In this document: one piece after another, positions 1 through 8,666 of the stretch
Position numbering within the stretch: position 1 is the stretch's first letter
How the letters are laid out: each line of letters begins with the position of its first letter
From: Lachnospiraceae bacterium
GTDB lineage: Bacteria; Bacillota; Clostridia; Lachnospirales; Lachnospiraceae
NCBI GenBank assembly: GCA_017436305.1
Contig: JAFSDJ010000080.1
Span: 50,690-114,689, forward strand
Reading direction: 5' to 3'
Length of the DNA stretch: 64,000 nt
Program-made: the position numbers and the translations under genes
Notes under the pieces: generated by a model
What the model saw: only the letters and a program-made list of their open reading frames with translations
Database searches by the model: none
Told to the model about the DNA's origin: nothing

Positions 1-875
1 TAAAGGCCAAATCAGCCGGTACCGCTATTATTACTGCCACCTGCAAGGGCAAAATCTATCGTTGCAAAGTTACAGTTAGTGATACGGTAGACTTAATTGT
101 ATTTGCCGGGCAAAGCAACATGACAGGCCGTGGAAGTGCCAAAGCTGCACCAAAGCTGATTGATGGTGCCGGTTATGAAAGCAAAACTGTTACGGATAAT
201 GGTAAGCTTTATACTTTAAAAGAACCTTTTGGTCTGAATCAGGACAGAGGTAGCTTAGATGACAGTGGTCTTCGCACCGGCTCTTTAGTAACATCGTTTG
301 TAAATGCTTATTACACCAAAACCAAAACCCCTGTTGTAGCAGTCAGTGCCACAATTGCCGGTTCCGGCTGTGTAAGCTGGAGCGAAATTCATTACAAAGA
401 AGTTGCTGCCCGCGTAAAACAGGCAGAAAAAGCCCTAAAAAAGAGGGGCATTAAAATAGACAACTGCTACATGGTCTATATGCAGGGTGAAAATGATGGA
501 TTTGCCAAAACAAGTCAGAAATTTTACAAAAAGAAACTGATTACTATGTTTAACAGAGTAAAGAAATCCTGCAATGTAGAAAAGTGTCTGCTAATTCGCA
601 TTGGAAAGTATACAAAAGATCCTGACCTTTATGATGATATTGTAAAAGCTCAGACAGATGTATGCAAAACAAACAAAAACTTTGTACTTGTTTCCACAAA
701 AGCTGCTGCTTTAAAGAAAAGCTATTATCAGGCAGACGGCATCCACCTTACCCAGCGTGGATTAAACATTTTAGGAAAAGAAGCCGGCTTAAATGCCGCT
801 TCCTATAAACTTACCGGAACAGAACCTTCTCTGAAGGATGCCAAATACGGTAATACATATAAACCCCAAAACTAA
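1..875 (+). CDS. Secreted BIG2 + SASA-type carbohydrate esterase (5' truncated)
   Basis: The reading frame is open from base 3 to the stop at 873-875, so the gene begins before the window. The first visible residues (KAKSAGTAIITATCKGK...) are the end of a bacterial Ig-like (BIG2) domain. They run into VDLIVFAGQSNMTGRG, where GQSNM carries the nucleophilic Ser of the sialate-O-acetylesterase-like (SASA/DUF303, SGNH-type) fold; ADGIHLT near the C-terminus supplies the DxxH block. The family removes acetyl groups from glycans, usually outside the cell. An internal ATG at 120 lies inside the GQSNM motif and is not the start. It is closely similar to the next gene (shared motifs LIRIG, YYQADG, EPS.KD) and lies 33 bases upstream of it, so the two are probably tandem duplicates in one transcript. 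The substrate is unknown. Confidence 0.85.
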   Translation, partial: KAKSAGTAIITATCKGKIYRCKVTVSDTVDLIVFAGQSNMTGRGSAKAAPKLIDGAGYESKTVTDNGKLYTLKEPFGLNQDRGSLDDSGLRTGSLVTSFVNAYYTKTKTPVVAVSATIAGSGCVSWSEIHYKEVAARVKQAEKALKKRGIKIDNCYMVYMQGENDGFAKTSQKFYKKKLITMFNRVKKSCNVEKCLLIRIGKYTKDPDLYDDIVKAQTDVCKTNKNFVLVSTKAAALKKSYYQADGIHLTQRGLNILGKEAGLNAASYKLTGTEPSLKDAKYGNTYKPQN

Positions 876-908
876 TTTTTACTAAATTATCTAAAGGAGG
901 TAATAACC

Positions 909-2012
909 TTGAATTTAAGAAAAGCACTATGGATTGGAGTTCTTGCCCTATTATTGGCACTTTCTCCTGCATCTGACATGATGCCTGCCACAGTTTCCAC
1001 TGTTCAGGCTGCTCCAACTAAATTGAACTACCCAAAAAAGAACTTATTAGTTGGCGAAACTTTTACTCTGAAATTAAAAACCGGAAAAGCTGCATCCTTT
1101 AAATCCAGTAACAAAAGCGTTGCTACCGTTTCCAAAAAGGGTAAAGTCATAGCAAAAAGCCCGGGAGATGTTAAAATCACAGTTACTACCAAAGCAGGTA
1201 AAAAATATTCCTGCAAAGTATCTGTAAGAAATCAAGTTGATTTCATTATTTTTGCAGGTCAGAGCAACATGACAAATGTAGGAAAAGCCTCAGAAGCACC
1301 TGCTGTAAAAGATGGCGCCGCTTACGAAGTACTTCTTACTAAAAAGAAATTAAGCCCATTAAGAGAGCCCTTCGGAGTTCAGCAAAAGGGCAAGGTAACA
1401 AAATCCAGTGGCGGCACATTAGCTTCTGCTTTTGCCAACGCATACTACAATGAAACCGGTATTCCAATCGTTGCTACCTCAACAGCAAGAGGTGGTACAA
1501 GTATCGGAGAATGGAGTAGCAACTATTACAAAAATGTAGTAAAATCCACCCAAAAGGCAGAGAAAATACTAAAAAAACAAGGCATCAAAATCCGTCACCG
1601 CTACGTGGTATTTTTCCAGGGTGAAAATGATGCAACCTACAATATTTCAACAGCGGCTTATCAACAACATCTGGAATTAATGCTAACAAATCTCAAAAGC
1701 AAAACAGATATTGAAAAATGTCTCCTTATCCGTATAGGAGAAGATTTAAATGATCCTACTTCCTATGATAGAATAGCTGCAGCCCAGACGATTACCTGTA
1801 TGGAAAATCCAAACTTTGTTTTGATTTCCACAATCGCATCCGGTTTAGATAGAAAATATTATCAGGCCGATGGCGTTCATTTCACACAGGCAGGATTAAA
1901 TAAAATCGGAAAACAAGCCGGTACTATGGCAGGTAAATATGCCAATACAGGGGTGGAGCCATCTATGAAAGACCCTCGGTACAACAATACATATACATCA
2001 AATAGTAACTAG
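909..2012 (+). CDS. Secreted BIG2 + SASA-type carbohydrate esterase
   Basis: This 367-residue protein starts at TTG 909, preceded by AAAGGAGG (893-900) with 8-base spacing, which decides this unusual start. Residues about 1-35 are a signal peptide (basic start, hydrophobic core, VQAAP cleavage-like end). Residues about 36-110 form one BIG2 Ig-like domain (KKNLLVGETFTLKLK, SNKSVATVS). Residues about 112-360 are a SASA/SGNH esterase domain with IIFAGQSNM (catalytic Ser), FFQGENDA and ADGVHFT (Asp/His). It is likely an exported glycan O-acetyl esterase. It is a paralogue of the truncated gene just upstream, and a strong hairpin follows its stop. The specific substrate cannot be told. Confidence 0.85.
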   Translation: MNLRKALWIGVLALLLALSPASDMMPATVSTVQAAPTKLNYPKKNLLVGETFTLKLKTGKAASFKSSNKSVATVSKKGKVIAKSPGDVKITVTTKAGKKYSCKVSVRNQVDFIIFAGQSNMTNVGKASEAPAVKDGAAYEVLLTKKKLSPLREPFGVQQKGKVTKSSGGTLASAFANAYYNETGIPIVATSTARGGTSIGEWSSNYYKNVVKSTQKAEKILKKQGIKIRHRYVVFFQGENDATYNISTAAYQQHLELMLTNLKSKTDIEKCLLIRIGEDLNDPTSYDRIAAAQTITCMENPNFVLISTIASGLDRKYYQADGVHFTQAGLNKIGKQAGTMAGKYANTGVEPSMKDPRYNNTYTSNSN

Positions 2013-2046
2013 CTGATAACAACCAGTAACATTACATTAAATAAAG

Positions 2047-2092
2047 AAGCAGAACATTTACGAAATATTCCATAAATGTTCTGCTTTATTTA
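2047..2092. terminator. Bidirectional intrinsic terminator
   Basis: AAGCAGAACATTTA (2047-2060) is the exact reverse complement of TAAATGTTCTGCTT (2073-2086), giving a 14-bp stem with a 12-base loop followed by TATTTATTT. T-rich sequence also follows on the minus strand. It would end the esterase pair from the left and could also stop the converging membrane-protein gene that ends at 2261. Confidence 0.85.
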
Positions 2093-2096
2093 TTTG

Positions 2097-2121
2097 CTAC
2101 TGTTCACACATAACCGGTGAC
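2097..2121 (-). repeat. Short dispersed element (GTTACTGTTCAC family)
   Basis: The stretch reads CTACTGTTCAC, four bases, then AACCGGTGAC. It resembles 29239-29262 (GTTACTGTTCAC ... ACCGGTAAC), including the short inverted ends. The two copies lie 27 kb apart in unrelated gaps, which suggests a small dispersed intergenic element. Confidence 0.45.
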
Positions 2122-2139
2122 AAATTAGTTTTTGATTGC

Positions 2140-2246
2140 TAATTCGCTGTGGCAAACATAGGGGGACCTTCATCCCTAATCCGCTTACCAAACAAGAGTA
2201 CCTTCATCCCTAATCCACTATGCCAAACAGAGAGTACCTTCATATC
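2140..2246. repeat. Three tandem ~36-bp intergenic repeats
   Basis: Three imperfect direct units occupy 2140-2176 (37 bp), 2177-2210 (34 bp) and 2211-2246 (36 bp), with the start of a fourth after that. Shared blocks are TAATYCRCT, CCAAACA/GCAAACA and ACCTTCATCCC. The units abut without spacers, so this is not a CRISPR. They lie in the gap between the terminator and the end of the gene on the minus strand. No coding capacity or known regulator site is apparent. Confidence 0.75.
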
Positions 2247-2260
2247 TGATTCCGCCAAGA

Positions 2261-3853
2261 TTACTCAGAAAATAAATACATACCGTTTCCTTCATATATA
2301 GCATAATATTCATCCTCATATACTTTAACTCCGTCCTCCATTACAGTAAAATCACCATTTAACATACCTGCCTCTTCTGTTCTTGCTAAAAGTAAAAATG
2401 TTTTTCCTTGGTGATAACCCGGCTTGTAATAAGCTTTATTACTAAGCCACTCATATGGAGCTGCCACTCCGTTTTCACCACCTAAATTACCAACTTCAAT
2501 TGTGCCATTGCTTAAATACTCTGTTACACTGGAATTCCAAAAAGTTGCATAACCAAATGTGTAGCCATTCTCTTCTAAAAATGCCATATAGCCATATCTT
2601 TTTTCGCAATCATTATATTTCACATCCTGCCACAACTCTCCATAGAGGGAACTAAGTGTCACCACCACCGCCGCTAGAAGTAAAACCGGTCTGACTAAAC
2701 AGTTTGAAGGCTTATATACCTGAAAAAAAACAGCTATAAGCAAAACTCCCACCACATAAATAGGAAGCCAATAACGATACTGCATCAACACATCCGTAAA
2801 AATCAGCATGTACCAATTAATGAAAAAGGCTGCCAGAAAATAATATAATAACAATCGTTGTTTTATATTTAAAAGACTTTTTCGCTTTCTAAATAAATAA
2901 ACTATTACACTAATAAAAAATAAGAAAAATGCACATTTTAGCGCATTCACAATCCCTCTTCCACTGACAACCTCCACAGGATAGTATCCAAAAAATTCTA
3001 CCATCAGCTTAAAGGAATTTAAAAATCTGTCTGCTACCTCTGCCAACTCCACGAACACTACATCTGAGGTAGTATCAAAGGAATAATTTTTTGCCAGATA
3101 GAACTTATTAACCAGAAATCCAACCGCTGCCATAAATGAAGATGTAAACATAGGTAACATTGGAAGTACCAGACTTTTTCCTTTACTTTTGCAATCTTCC
3201 CATTTTGCCGGAATCTTCTCAAATGATACCGTTACCATAGCAATTAAAAACGGTAAATATAGGCTGGCAAGATACCTTAGTCCACTTAAACCAAGGAAAA
3301 AACTAAGCAATATCAGGATTGCAAGACTCACTTTTCCCTTTTTTCCTTCTTTTTTGCTTGCATACATACCTAAAATAAAGTATGTGCAAATTACCTGACT
3401 TGTATAAAAACAGCCAATAAACATCATATCTAAATACTCATTGGATAACGGTGTAAACAAAAATGCCATTCCTAGTAAAAGATATGTTTTCTTAATATCG
3501 TAACATTTTCCCACATATTTATATGCCAAAATCAGCAGCACATAAAAAATAAAGATGGATAAGGTTTTTACAACCTTATAATTTGAAAAAATCTTAAAAA
3601 GCGGAGTCATAATCAACTGAGAATAAACAATACGGATTTCCGTGGAATAATACCAATTCTTTGTAATAAGTTTATTTTCATCTGCCAGGAGCTTAGACAA
3701 AATAACCTCTGCAGTAGTATCTGAATGCATCAAATTATCATGTTTAAATATGCAAAACAAACATAACCCACTAATTATAATCACATTTACAAACAAAAAA
3801 ATAAATTTTGTTATATTTTCTCTACTTTGAAAGTATTTCTTCAAATTTTCCAT
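2261..3853 (-). CDS. Polytopic membrane protein, GT-C-like architecture
   Basis: The protein is 530 residues when started at ATG 3853 (MENLKKYF...), which has AAGAGGA about 10 bases upstream; an in-frame upstream extension of 43 residues is less likely. About ten hydrophobic segments are visible, the first at about 17-36. A large first loop with an acidic residue (HSDTTAEV, about residue 45) precedes the second, the layout seen in GT-C glycosyltransferases that use polyprenyl-phosphate sugars. A soluble tail of about 120 residues follows (GYTFGYATFWNSS...). I do not recognise a specific family. It is divergent to the large membrane protein at 3993, with about 140 bases between starts, so the pair may be co-regulated and may act in glycan modification at the membrane. 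Confidence 0.6.
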   Translation of the reverse strand: MENLKKYFQSRENITKFIFLFVNVIIISGLCLFCIFKHDNLMHSDTTAEVILSKLLADENKLITKNWYYSTEIRIVYSQLIMTPLFKIFSNYKVVKTLSIFIFYVLLILAYKYVGKCYDIKKTYLLLGMAFLFTPLSNEYLDMMFIGCFYTSQVICTYFILGMYASKKEGKKGKVSLAILILLSFFLGLSGLRYLASLYLPFLIAMVTVSFEKIPAKWEDCKSKGKSLVLPMLPMFTSSFMAAVGFLVNKFYLAKNYSFDTTSDVVFVELAEVADRFLNSFKLMVEFFGYYPVEVVSGRGIVNALKCAFFLFFISVIVYLFRKRKSLLNIKQRLLLYYFLAAFFINWYMLIFTDVLMQYRYWLPIYVVGVLLIAVFFQVYKPSNCLVRPVLLLAAVVVTLSSLYGELWQDVKYNDCEKRYGYMAFLEENGYTFGYATFWNSSVTEYLSNGTIEVGNLGGENGVAAPYEWLSNKAYYKPGYHQGKTFLLLARTEEAGMLNGDFTVMEDGVKVYEDEYYAIYEGNGMYLFSE

Positions 3854-3992
3854 AGTATTACAATCCTCTTCCATTTTCGATAAATCTATCATACCTAGCC
3901 GGTATTTATTTGTCAAATAATTACTTCCTTGCCAATAAAGTGAAAGTATACTAAAATAATTTATATTTGTATACACTACCAATGGAGGAGTT

Positions 3993-6986
3993 ATGTCTAA
4001 TATGCAAATAAATAAGAAACAACAATTTTTTCATAAAGAAGAAAGTAATGAAGTAAAGGAAATACTTGAATTTTTCCTTATTTTCTTAATAACCACCGGA
4101 ATTTGCGGTGCACTGTTCTGTCATTTTTTCGGCCGTCTTGTTAATATGCCCCAAAAGTTTACAGATATTATTATTGAGACCCTTGCTACAACCGGGACAA
4201 ATAAATCAGGGGAACTTCAATTATTCTGGTGCCTTCTTATTTTAGGCAGCTCTTTTCTTTCCCTATTTTTAATATTACTACGCAGAACTTCTTTCCTGCC
4301 TGAGTTTTTATTAAAATGGCAACCTGCTTGGCAGAAATTTTCAAAAAAATATATTCCGCCATATTTATTTTTACTCATTTTACCTAGTTTTATCCGTTTC
4401 CTACTATATAAAACCTGGAATCCGGGACTTTTGATTGCGGTTGTTATTTTATGTCTGTCTTACATTTTTGTACAGGAAAATTATAAAGAAGTAATGCTGA
4501 CATTCATCTTATTGTATTATACTATTGTAAGCATTTTTACCATAATAAGCCACTTTAGTGTGAATGGAAATATATCAACAAATACCATTTACTTAATAAC
4601 ACTAGTTCTTACTCTATTAATTATAACTATCTGTTTGTTAGGAAAAAAGAAAGAATGGATAACAACCGGAATTTATTTATATCAGTTTATTTTACCATTT
4701 TTACTTATGGTATTTTTTGTTGATACTTATCTATATAAAGAAAGTCTTATTCGTATTTCCTATGCTCCATTTTACTATGTCTTTTTCATAGTATTATGGT
4801 TGATATGTGAAATATCATCTGTTCTTTTATTTAAAAATAAAAATAAATTAATTGCAATAACTACTCCAATGCTTATTTTTATTTACAATTCCTTTTCTGC
4901 TGCTCCCATGTACGCACAGCCGGATCAACATCATCACGGAGAGCAAATGATTCCCTGGCAACAGGTTTTCGGACTAGGTCAGGAATTGTATACTGAATAT
5001 ACTCCTGTTTCCGGTTTGTTCCCTATGGTGTCCGGTACTATCCAGAATGTATTTCTAAATGGCACTGTTTCCGACTACTCTCCTGCCATTTCCATAACTA
5101 TGGTTATTTTTTCAGCCATTACTATGATTCTTTTAGCCAAACACGTAGGTAACACATGGGCTATGGTATTTTCTGTTGTTTTTGCCCTGCCAAGCTATAA
5201 CAGGCAATATATGGTACTCCCAGTACTCCTTTTCCTTACTTTACCTGATCTAATTAAGAAAAAAGGACTTTGGCTTACAAGTTATGTATTTTGCTGTTTT
5301 TTAGCCGGACTTTATTATCCTTTGTTTGGTGGAGCACTTTTAGTAGGGTTGATACCTTTGGGACTTTGGCAACTGATTACTTACATCCAGTCCGGTATGT
5401 TTAAAGCAGATATTAAAAATCCAATGTTTTATTTTAGATGGCTTGTTTGTCTTACACCTATTATTTTAACATTACCTTTACTTTTTAGAATGTTAAGTCA
5501 CACCTTAACATATTCCTCCCAGACCATATTGGCAGATGGAATTGCTTTGTCCAATCAATCTGCACCTGAGAATTTCTTATTCTATATAGCTAACACCGAA
5601 TTAAGAAACAATTGCTATTTATTTATTCGATTCTTTCTTCCTATTATAGGAGTATGGTTGCTTTTATATTTACTCATAAAGTATATTTTATTAACTAAAC
5701 ACACTTTTACAGGATTTTCTTATGTAGCCAGACCTTCCTTGTTATTTGGGTTAGTTTCGGGAGCTGTTACTTTAATAATTTCTTATTCTTATACATTAGT
5801 AAGAGCTGACTATAATATGGTTCTATCCAGAACTGCACCCATCCTGATTTCTATAATAGGAATATTTTTACCTGTACTGCTAATTTCCTACGGAAGTGAA
5901 CTTTCTAAACCTTTTGTGATGCTCATACTTGCAATTTCTTTTTCTTTACCTATGATGCTCTATACCAAGGTTGAAGATATGAAATTTCCAAATATGTGGG
6001 TTTATCCAAATGGCCAATCTGATATTATTTTAGATGATGGTGCAAAATTGTTTACTTATTATACTGTGCCGGAAGGTTTCTATAAGGCAGAAGATTTAGA
6101 TTTATCAGAAAAAAATGCGGCTATTTTAGGAAATGGATTTATGGTAGGTGACCAAATCAGCTATATTAATGCTTATGAAACAGTCATCCGGAAATGCTCC
6201 ACAGTAAAAGAAGATACTACCTATTTAGGCTTTGATGGGCAGGGATTTTACTATTTTAATGATGTAAAGGCCTGTGCCACCGGTTTTATCCCGGCAGCAA
6301 AAGGCTACGAAGCACAGCAGGCAATTATAGAAGTGGCAGAAAAAAATCTTCCTGTTATTTTCTTATTGAACGCTGAAAGCAATTATTATATTTACTACTG
6401 GATGCTTGAAAACGGATATCAATACTGTGCTGAGGATAATGCCTTTTATCCTCCCGATTTGTATGATATGATATTCGGCCAAGAACCTGCAGATGACTAT
6501 CTGGATTATTACTTGGGCGAGTATGGACATGACCTTGGACTGATTGCAAATTCCCTTGGAAACTCCTACTCTACATTAAAACCGTTATTTACAGATGAAA
6601 TTAACATCCATTCCGATTTAATAGCATATGATATGTTTACTTCTTACACCTACAAAGGGATTTTTTCCGGAAAAGAATATGATTTTCTTTACCTGAAAAT
6701 TACACCAGCCAAAGAAAACAATAACAATGGTTTTTTTTCTAGCGAACAAATGATTATTTCCTTTGAGGCAGCAGATATTTCCAACGAAACAGCCCAAAAT
6801 CGGTTACAGTCTGTTACCTGCACCTTAAAAGATGGAAATCTGTTGATTCCTATGGGTATGAATCCAAACTGGCTTTTAAATAATATTACTTCTATAAAGA
6901 TTATGACACTTTCCTCATCTGATGAAAATGCTACTCCTGTTAGTTTCTATATAGAAGAAGCTAAATTATTAAAAATCAGACAATAG
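3993..6986 (+). CDS. Large polytopic membrane protein with C-terminal extracellular region
   Basis: This is a 997-residue protein. GGAGGAG lies at 3984-3990, directly upstream of ATG 3993; a second ATG at 4002 is possible. Roughly the first 650 residues are a series of hydrophobic segments (about 16-18). A long loop near 305-345 reads DQHHHGEQMIPWQQ then YTEYTPVSGLFP, a His/Glu-rich first-loop pattern seen in GT-C-like membrane enzymes. The last ~340 residues are soluble: a mixed domain (about 660-870) and a terminal part (about 880-997) that looks beta-rich and could bind carbohydrate. It is divergent to another GT-C-like gene. A function in lipid-linked sugar transfer is inference; no family name is certain. 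Confidence 0.6.
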   Translation: MSNMQINKKQQFFHKEESNEVKEILEFFLIFLITTGICGALFCHFFGRLVNMPQKFTDIIIETLATTGTNKSGELQLFWCLLILGSSFLSLFLILLRRTSFLPEFLLKWQPAWQKFSKKYIPPYLFLLILPSFIRFLLYKTWNPGLLIAVVILCLSYIFVQENYKEVMLTFILLYYTIVSIFTIISHFSVNGNISTNTIYLITLVLTLLIITICLLGKKKEWITTGIYLYQFILPFLLMVFFVDTYLYKESLIRISYAPFYYVFFIVLWLICEISSVLLFKNKNKLIAITTPMLIFIYNSFSAAPMYAQPDQHHHGEQMIPWQQVFGLGQELYTEYTPVSGLFPMVSGTIQNVFLNGTVSDYSPAISITMVIFSAITMILLAKHVGNTWAMVFSVVFALPSYNRQYMVLPVLLFLTLPDLIKKKGLWLTSYVFCCFLAGLYYPLFGGALLVGLIPLGLWQLITYIQSGMFKADIKNPMFYFRWLVCLTPIILTLPLLFRMLSHTLTYSSQTILADGIALSNQSAPENFLFYIANTELRNNCYLFIRFFLPIIGVWLLLYLLIKYILLTKHTFTGFSYVARPSLLFGLVSGAVTLIISYSYTLVRADYNMVLSRTAPILISIIGIFLPVLLISYGSELSKPFVMLILAISFSLPMMLYTKVEDMKFPNMWVYPNGQSDIILDDGAKLFTYYTVPEGFYKAEDLDLSEKNAAILGNGFMVGDQISYINAYETVIRKCSTVKEDTTYLGFDGQGFYYFNDVKACATGFIPAAKGYEAQQAIIEVAEKNLPVIFLLNAESNYYIYYWMLENGYQYCAEDNAFYPPDLYDMIFGQEPADDYLDYYLGEYGHDLGLIANSLGNSYSTLKPLFTDEINIHSDLIAYDMFTSYTYKGIFSGKEYDFLYLKITPAKENNNNGFFSSEQMIISFEAADISNETAQNRLQSVTCTLKDGNLLIPMGMNPNWLLNNITSIKIMTLSSSDENATPVSFYIEEAKLLKIRQ

Positions 6987-7058
6987 CAGAATTTTTCATA
7001 TACTTTTTTTAATTAATTTGTTATAATTTTATTATCTTTTTTAAGGAAGGACATGATT

Positions 7059-7994
7059 ATGAGCAAGAAAAAAGTTGTAGTATCTTTAGGACATAAGGCA
7101 CTTGGCCATACTACTTTGGAACAGTTAGATGCCGTTAAACATACGGCAACAGCACTGGCCGACCTTGTGGAGGCTGATTACCAGCTGACAATTACCCATT
7201 CTAACGGACCACAGGTAAGCATGATTCATAAAGCTATGACCGAGCTTCGCCGTATTTATATTGATTATACTCCAACACCTATGTGTGTATGTTCAGCTAT
7301 GAGTCAGGGTTATGTGGGATATGATATTCAGAACGCTCTTAGAGCAGAGCTTCTTAGCAGAGGTATTTCCAAATCTGTCAGCACACTTCTTACGCAGGTT
7401 ACGGTAGATCCTTATGATGAAGCATTTTATGACCCCAAAAAAGTAATTGGTCGCTATATGAGCAAGGAGGATGCTGAGCTTGAGGTCAAAAAAGGAAATT
7501 ACGTGGTGGAGGAACCCGGAAAAGGCTATCGCAGGGCTATTGCAGCACCAAAACCAATTGATATTGTGGAAATTGACGCAATTAAGGCATTGTCCGATGC
7601 AGACCAGGTAGTAATTGCCTGCGGCGGTGGTGGAATCCCTGTTATTGAGCAAAAACACGCACTAAAAGGTGCTTCTGCCGTAATTGAAAAGGACTCTATT
7701 GCAGGAAAGCTTGCTGCTGATTTAGGGGCAGATGAGCTGATTATTTTAACAAGTGTGGAACAGGTCTATAAAAACTATGGTAAGGGAAACATGGAACCCA
7801 TTAGTTCTATGACTGTTTCCCAAGCAAAAGAATACATAAAGGATGGTCACTTTGGTGAAGGCAATATGCTTCCCAAAATCGAAGCTGCCATTACTTATTT
7901 AGAAGCAGTACCAACAGGTATTGTTCGTATTTCTTCCATAAATAAAGCAATTGATGCTGCAAAAGGCAAAACCGGTACTGTGATTACTGCTTAA
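7059..7994 (+). CDS. arcC: Carbamate kinase
   Basis: This amino-acid-kinase-fold enzyme makes ATP and carbamate from carbamoyl phosphate and ADP, in the cytoplasm. Motifs seen are VVSLGHKALG at the N-terminus, THSNGPQVS, ACGGGGIPVI (nucleotide site) and the C-terminal EGNMLPKIEAA block typical of ArcC. I start at ATG 7059 (311 residues) because AAGGAAGG (7043-7050) is 8 bases away; the in-frame ATG at 7053 is only 2 bases from it. No arginine deiminase, ornithine carbamoyltransferase or purine/allantoin genes are adjacent, so its source of carbamoyl phosphate is not shown here. GHKALG replaces the more usual GGNAL, so a carbamate-kinase-like relative is not excluded. A strong terminator follows. 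Confidence 0.85.
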   Translation: MSKKKVVVSLGHKALGHTTLEQLDAVKHTATALADLVEADYQLTITHSNGPQVSMIHKAMTELRRIYIDYTPTPMCVCSAMSQGYVGYDIQNALRAELLSRGISKSVSTLLTQVTVDPYDEAFYDPKKVIGRYMSKEDAELEVKKGNYVVEEPGKGYRRAIAAPKPIDIVEIDAIKALSDADQVVIACGGGGIPVIEQKHALKGASAVIEKDSIAGKLAADLGADELIILTSVEQVYKNYGKGNMEPISSMTVSQAKEYIKDGHFGEGNMLPKIEAAITYLEAVPTGIVRISSINKAIDAAKGKTGTVITA

Positions 7995-8023
7995 AGTCAC
8001 TAGATAAAGCATAGAGATAATTT

Positions 8024-8066
8024 AACCCCTCTCCTTTTCTCTACTTACAAAAGGAGGGGGGTTCTA
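8024..8066. terminator. Bidirectional intrinsic terminator between convergent genes
   Basis: AACCCCTCTCCTTTT (8024-8038) pairs with AAAAGGAGGGGGGTT (8049-8063) with one mismatch and a 10-base loop, followed by CTATTATTCT. It sits exactly between the convergent carbamate kinase gene and the signal peptidase-like gene and probably serves both. Confidence 0.85.
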
Positions 8067-8519
8067 TTATTCTACACTACCAATTCCTGCCATGATGGCA
8101 CCTATTACAATAAAGAAATCTGAAAGATTAAACACTACCTTAGAAAGCTTCGGAAAACGTTTTAAACGGAAGCCAAAATAGTCTACTACATATTTTCTCT
8201 TTAGTCTGTCATAAGTATTGCTAAAAGCTCCTCCTAACAACAGTGATAGACCGGTTTTTAAAAAAGTATTTCCTTTCTTAAAAAAGGTCAGTATAAATAC
8301 GATCAGACAGAAAACAGATAAAACCAGAGAAACTGCTGCTACTATCTTTTTTCTCTTTTCACCAAGATTTAAAAAGGCACCTTCATTGTGATATTTAGTC
8401 AGATAAAGCTTACCACCTAAAATTTCTTTGTATTCTTTTTCTCTGCCCCAGGCTTCTACTACATTTTTTAAAAACCATTCACATAGAAAAATACATCCGA
8501 TTAGTATAACGTAAATCAA
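8067..8519 (-). CDS. Signal peptidase II (lipoprotein signal peptidase)-like protein
   Basis: This 150-residue integral membrane aspartic peptidase is of the LspA family, which cleaves lipoprotein signal peptides after lipidation. The conserved blocks are present: HNEGAFLNLG (usual NxGaaF), GGAFSNTYDRLKRKYVVDY (usual GGAlGNlxDR...G.VvDF) and FNLSDFFIVIG (usual FNlAD). The two catalytic Asp (YDR and LSD) are kept, and four hydrophobic segments fit. Several normally invariant glycines are replaced (SNTYDR, RKYVVDY), so it may be a divergent second LspA. The start is TTG 8519 with AAAGGAG upstream at 6-7 bases. It has its own promoter (8559-8587) and shares a terminator with the kinase gene. The window encodes lipoproteins (for example the GH78 enzyme) that such a peptidase would process. 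Confidence 0.8.
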   Translation of the reverse strand: MIYVILIGCIFLCEWFLKNVVEAWGREKEYKEILGGKLYLTKYHNEGAFLNLGEKRKKIVAAVSLVLSVFCLIVFILTFFKKGNTFLKTGLSLLLGGAFSNTYDRLKRKYVVDYFGFRLKRFPKLSKVVFNLSDFFIVIGAIMAGIGSVE

Positions 8520-8558
8520 ATTGTTCTCCTTTCCGTTTATACTTTGCTTATTTCTCTA

Positions 8559-8587
8559 AAGATAAAGTTTTCCCGGCAAAATGTCAA
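8559..8587 (-). promoter_or_regulatory. Sigma-A type promoter of the LspA-like gene
   Basis: On the minus strand TTGACA (8587-8582), a 17-base spacer and TATCTT (8564-8559) lie about 40 bases before the TTG start. The -35 box is a perfect consensus and the spacing is ideal. Confidence 0.7.
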
Positions 8588-8666
8588 CCTTTTTTCTGCC
8601 TTTTATATATCTTTCATAATTCTTTGTAACCGTTCAAAGGTGTCCGGTAACACTTCTTTCCTTTCC

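Noticed and set aside
2140-2246. CRISPR-like repeat array
   Set aside because: Units abut directly with no unique spacers and are imperfect; no cas genes in the window.
7022-7027. TATAAT as the -10 box of the carbamate kinase promoter
   Set aside because: A perfect -10 hexamer but no acceptable -35 box at 16-18 bases upstream in this AT-rich gap; left uncalled.
8605-8655. Terminator after the S8 protease gene
   Set aside because: TGTAACCG/CGGTAACA arms form only an imperfect stem and no U-run follows in the transcribed direction.
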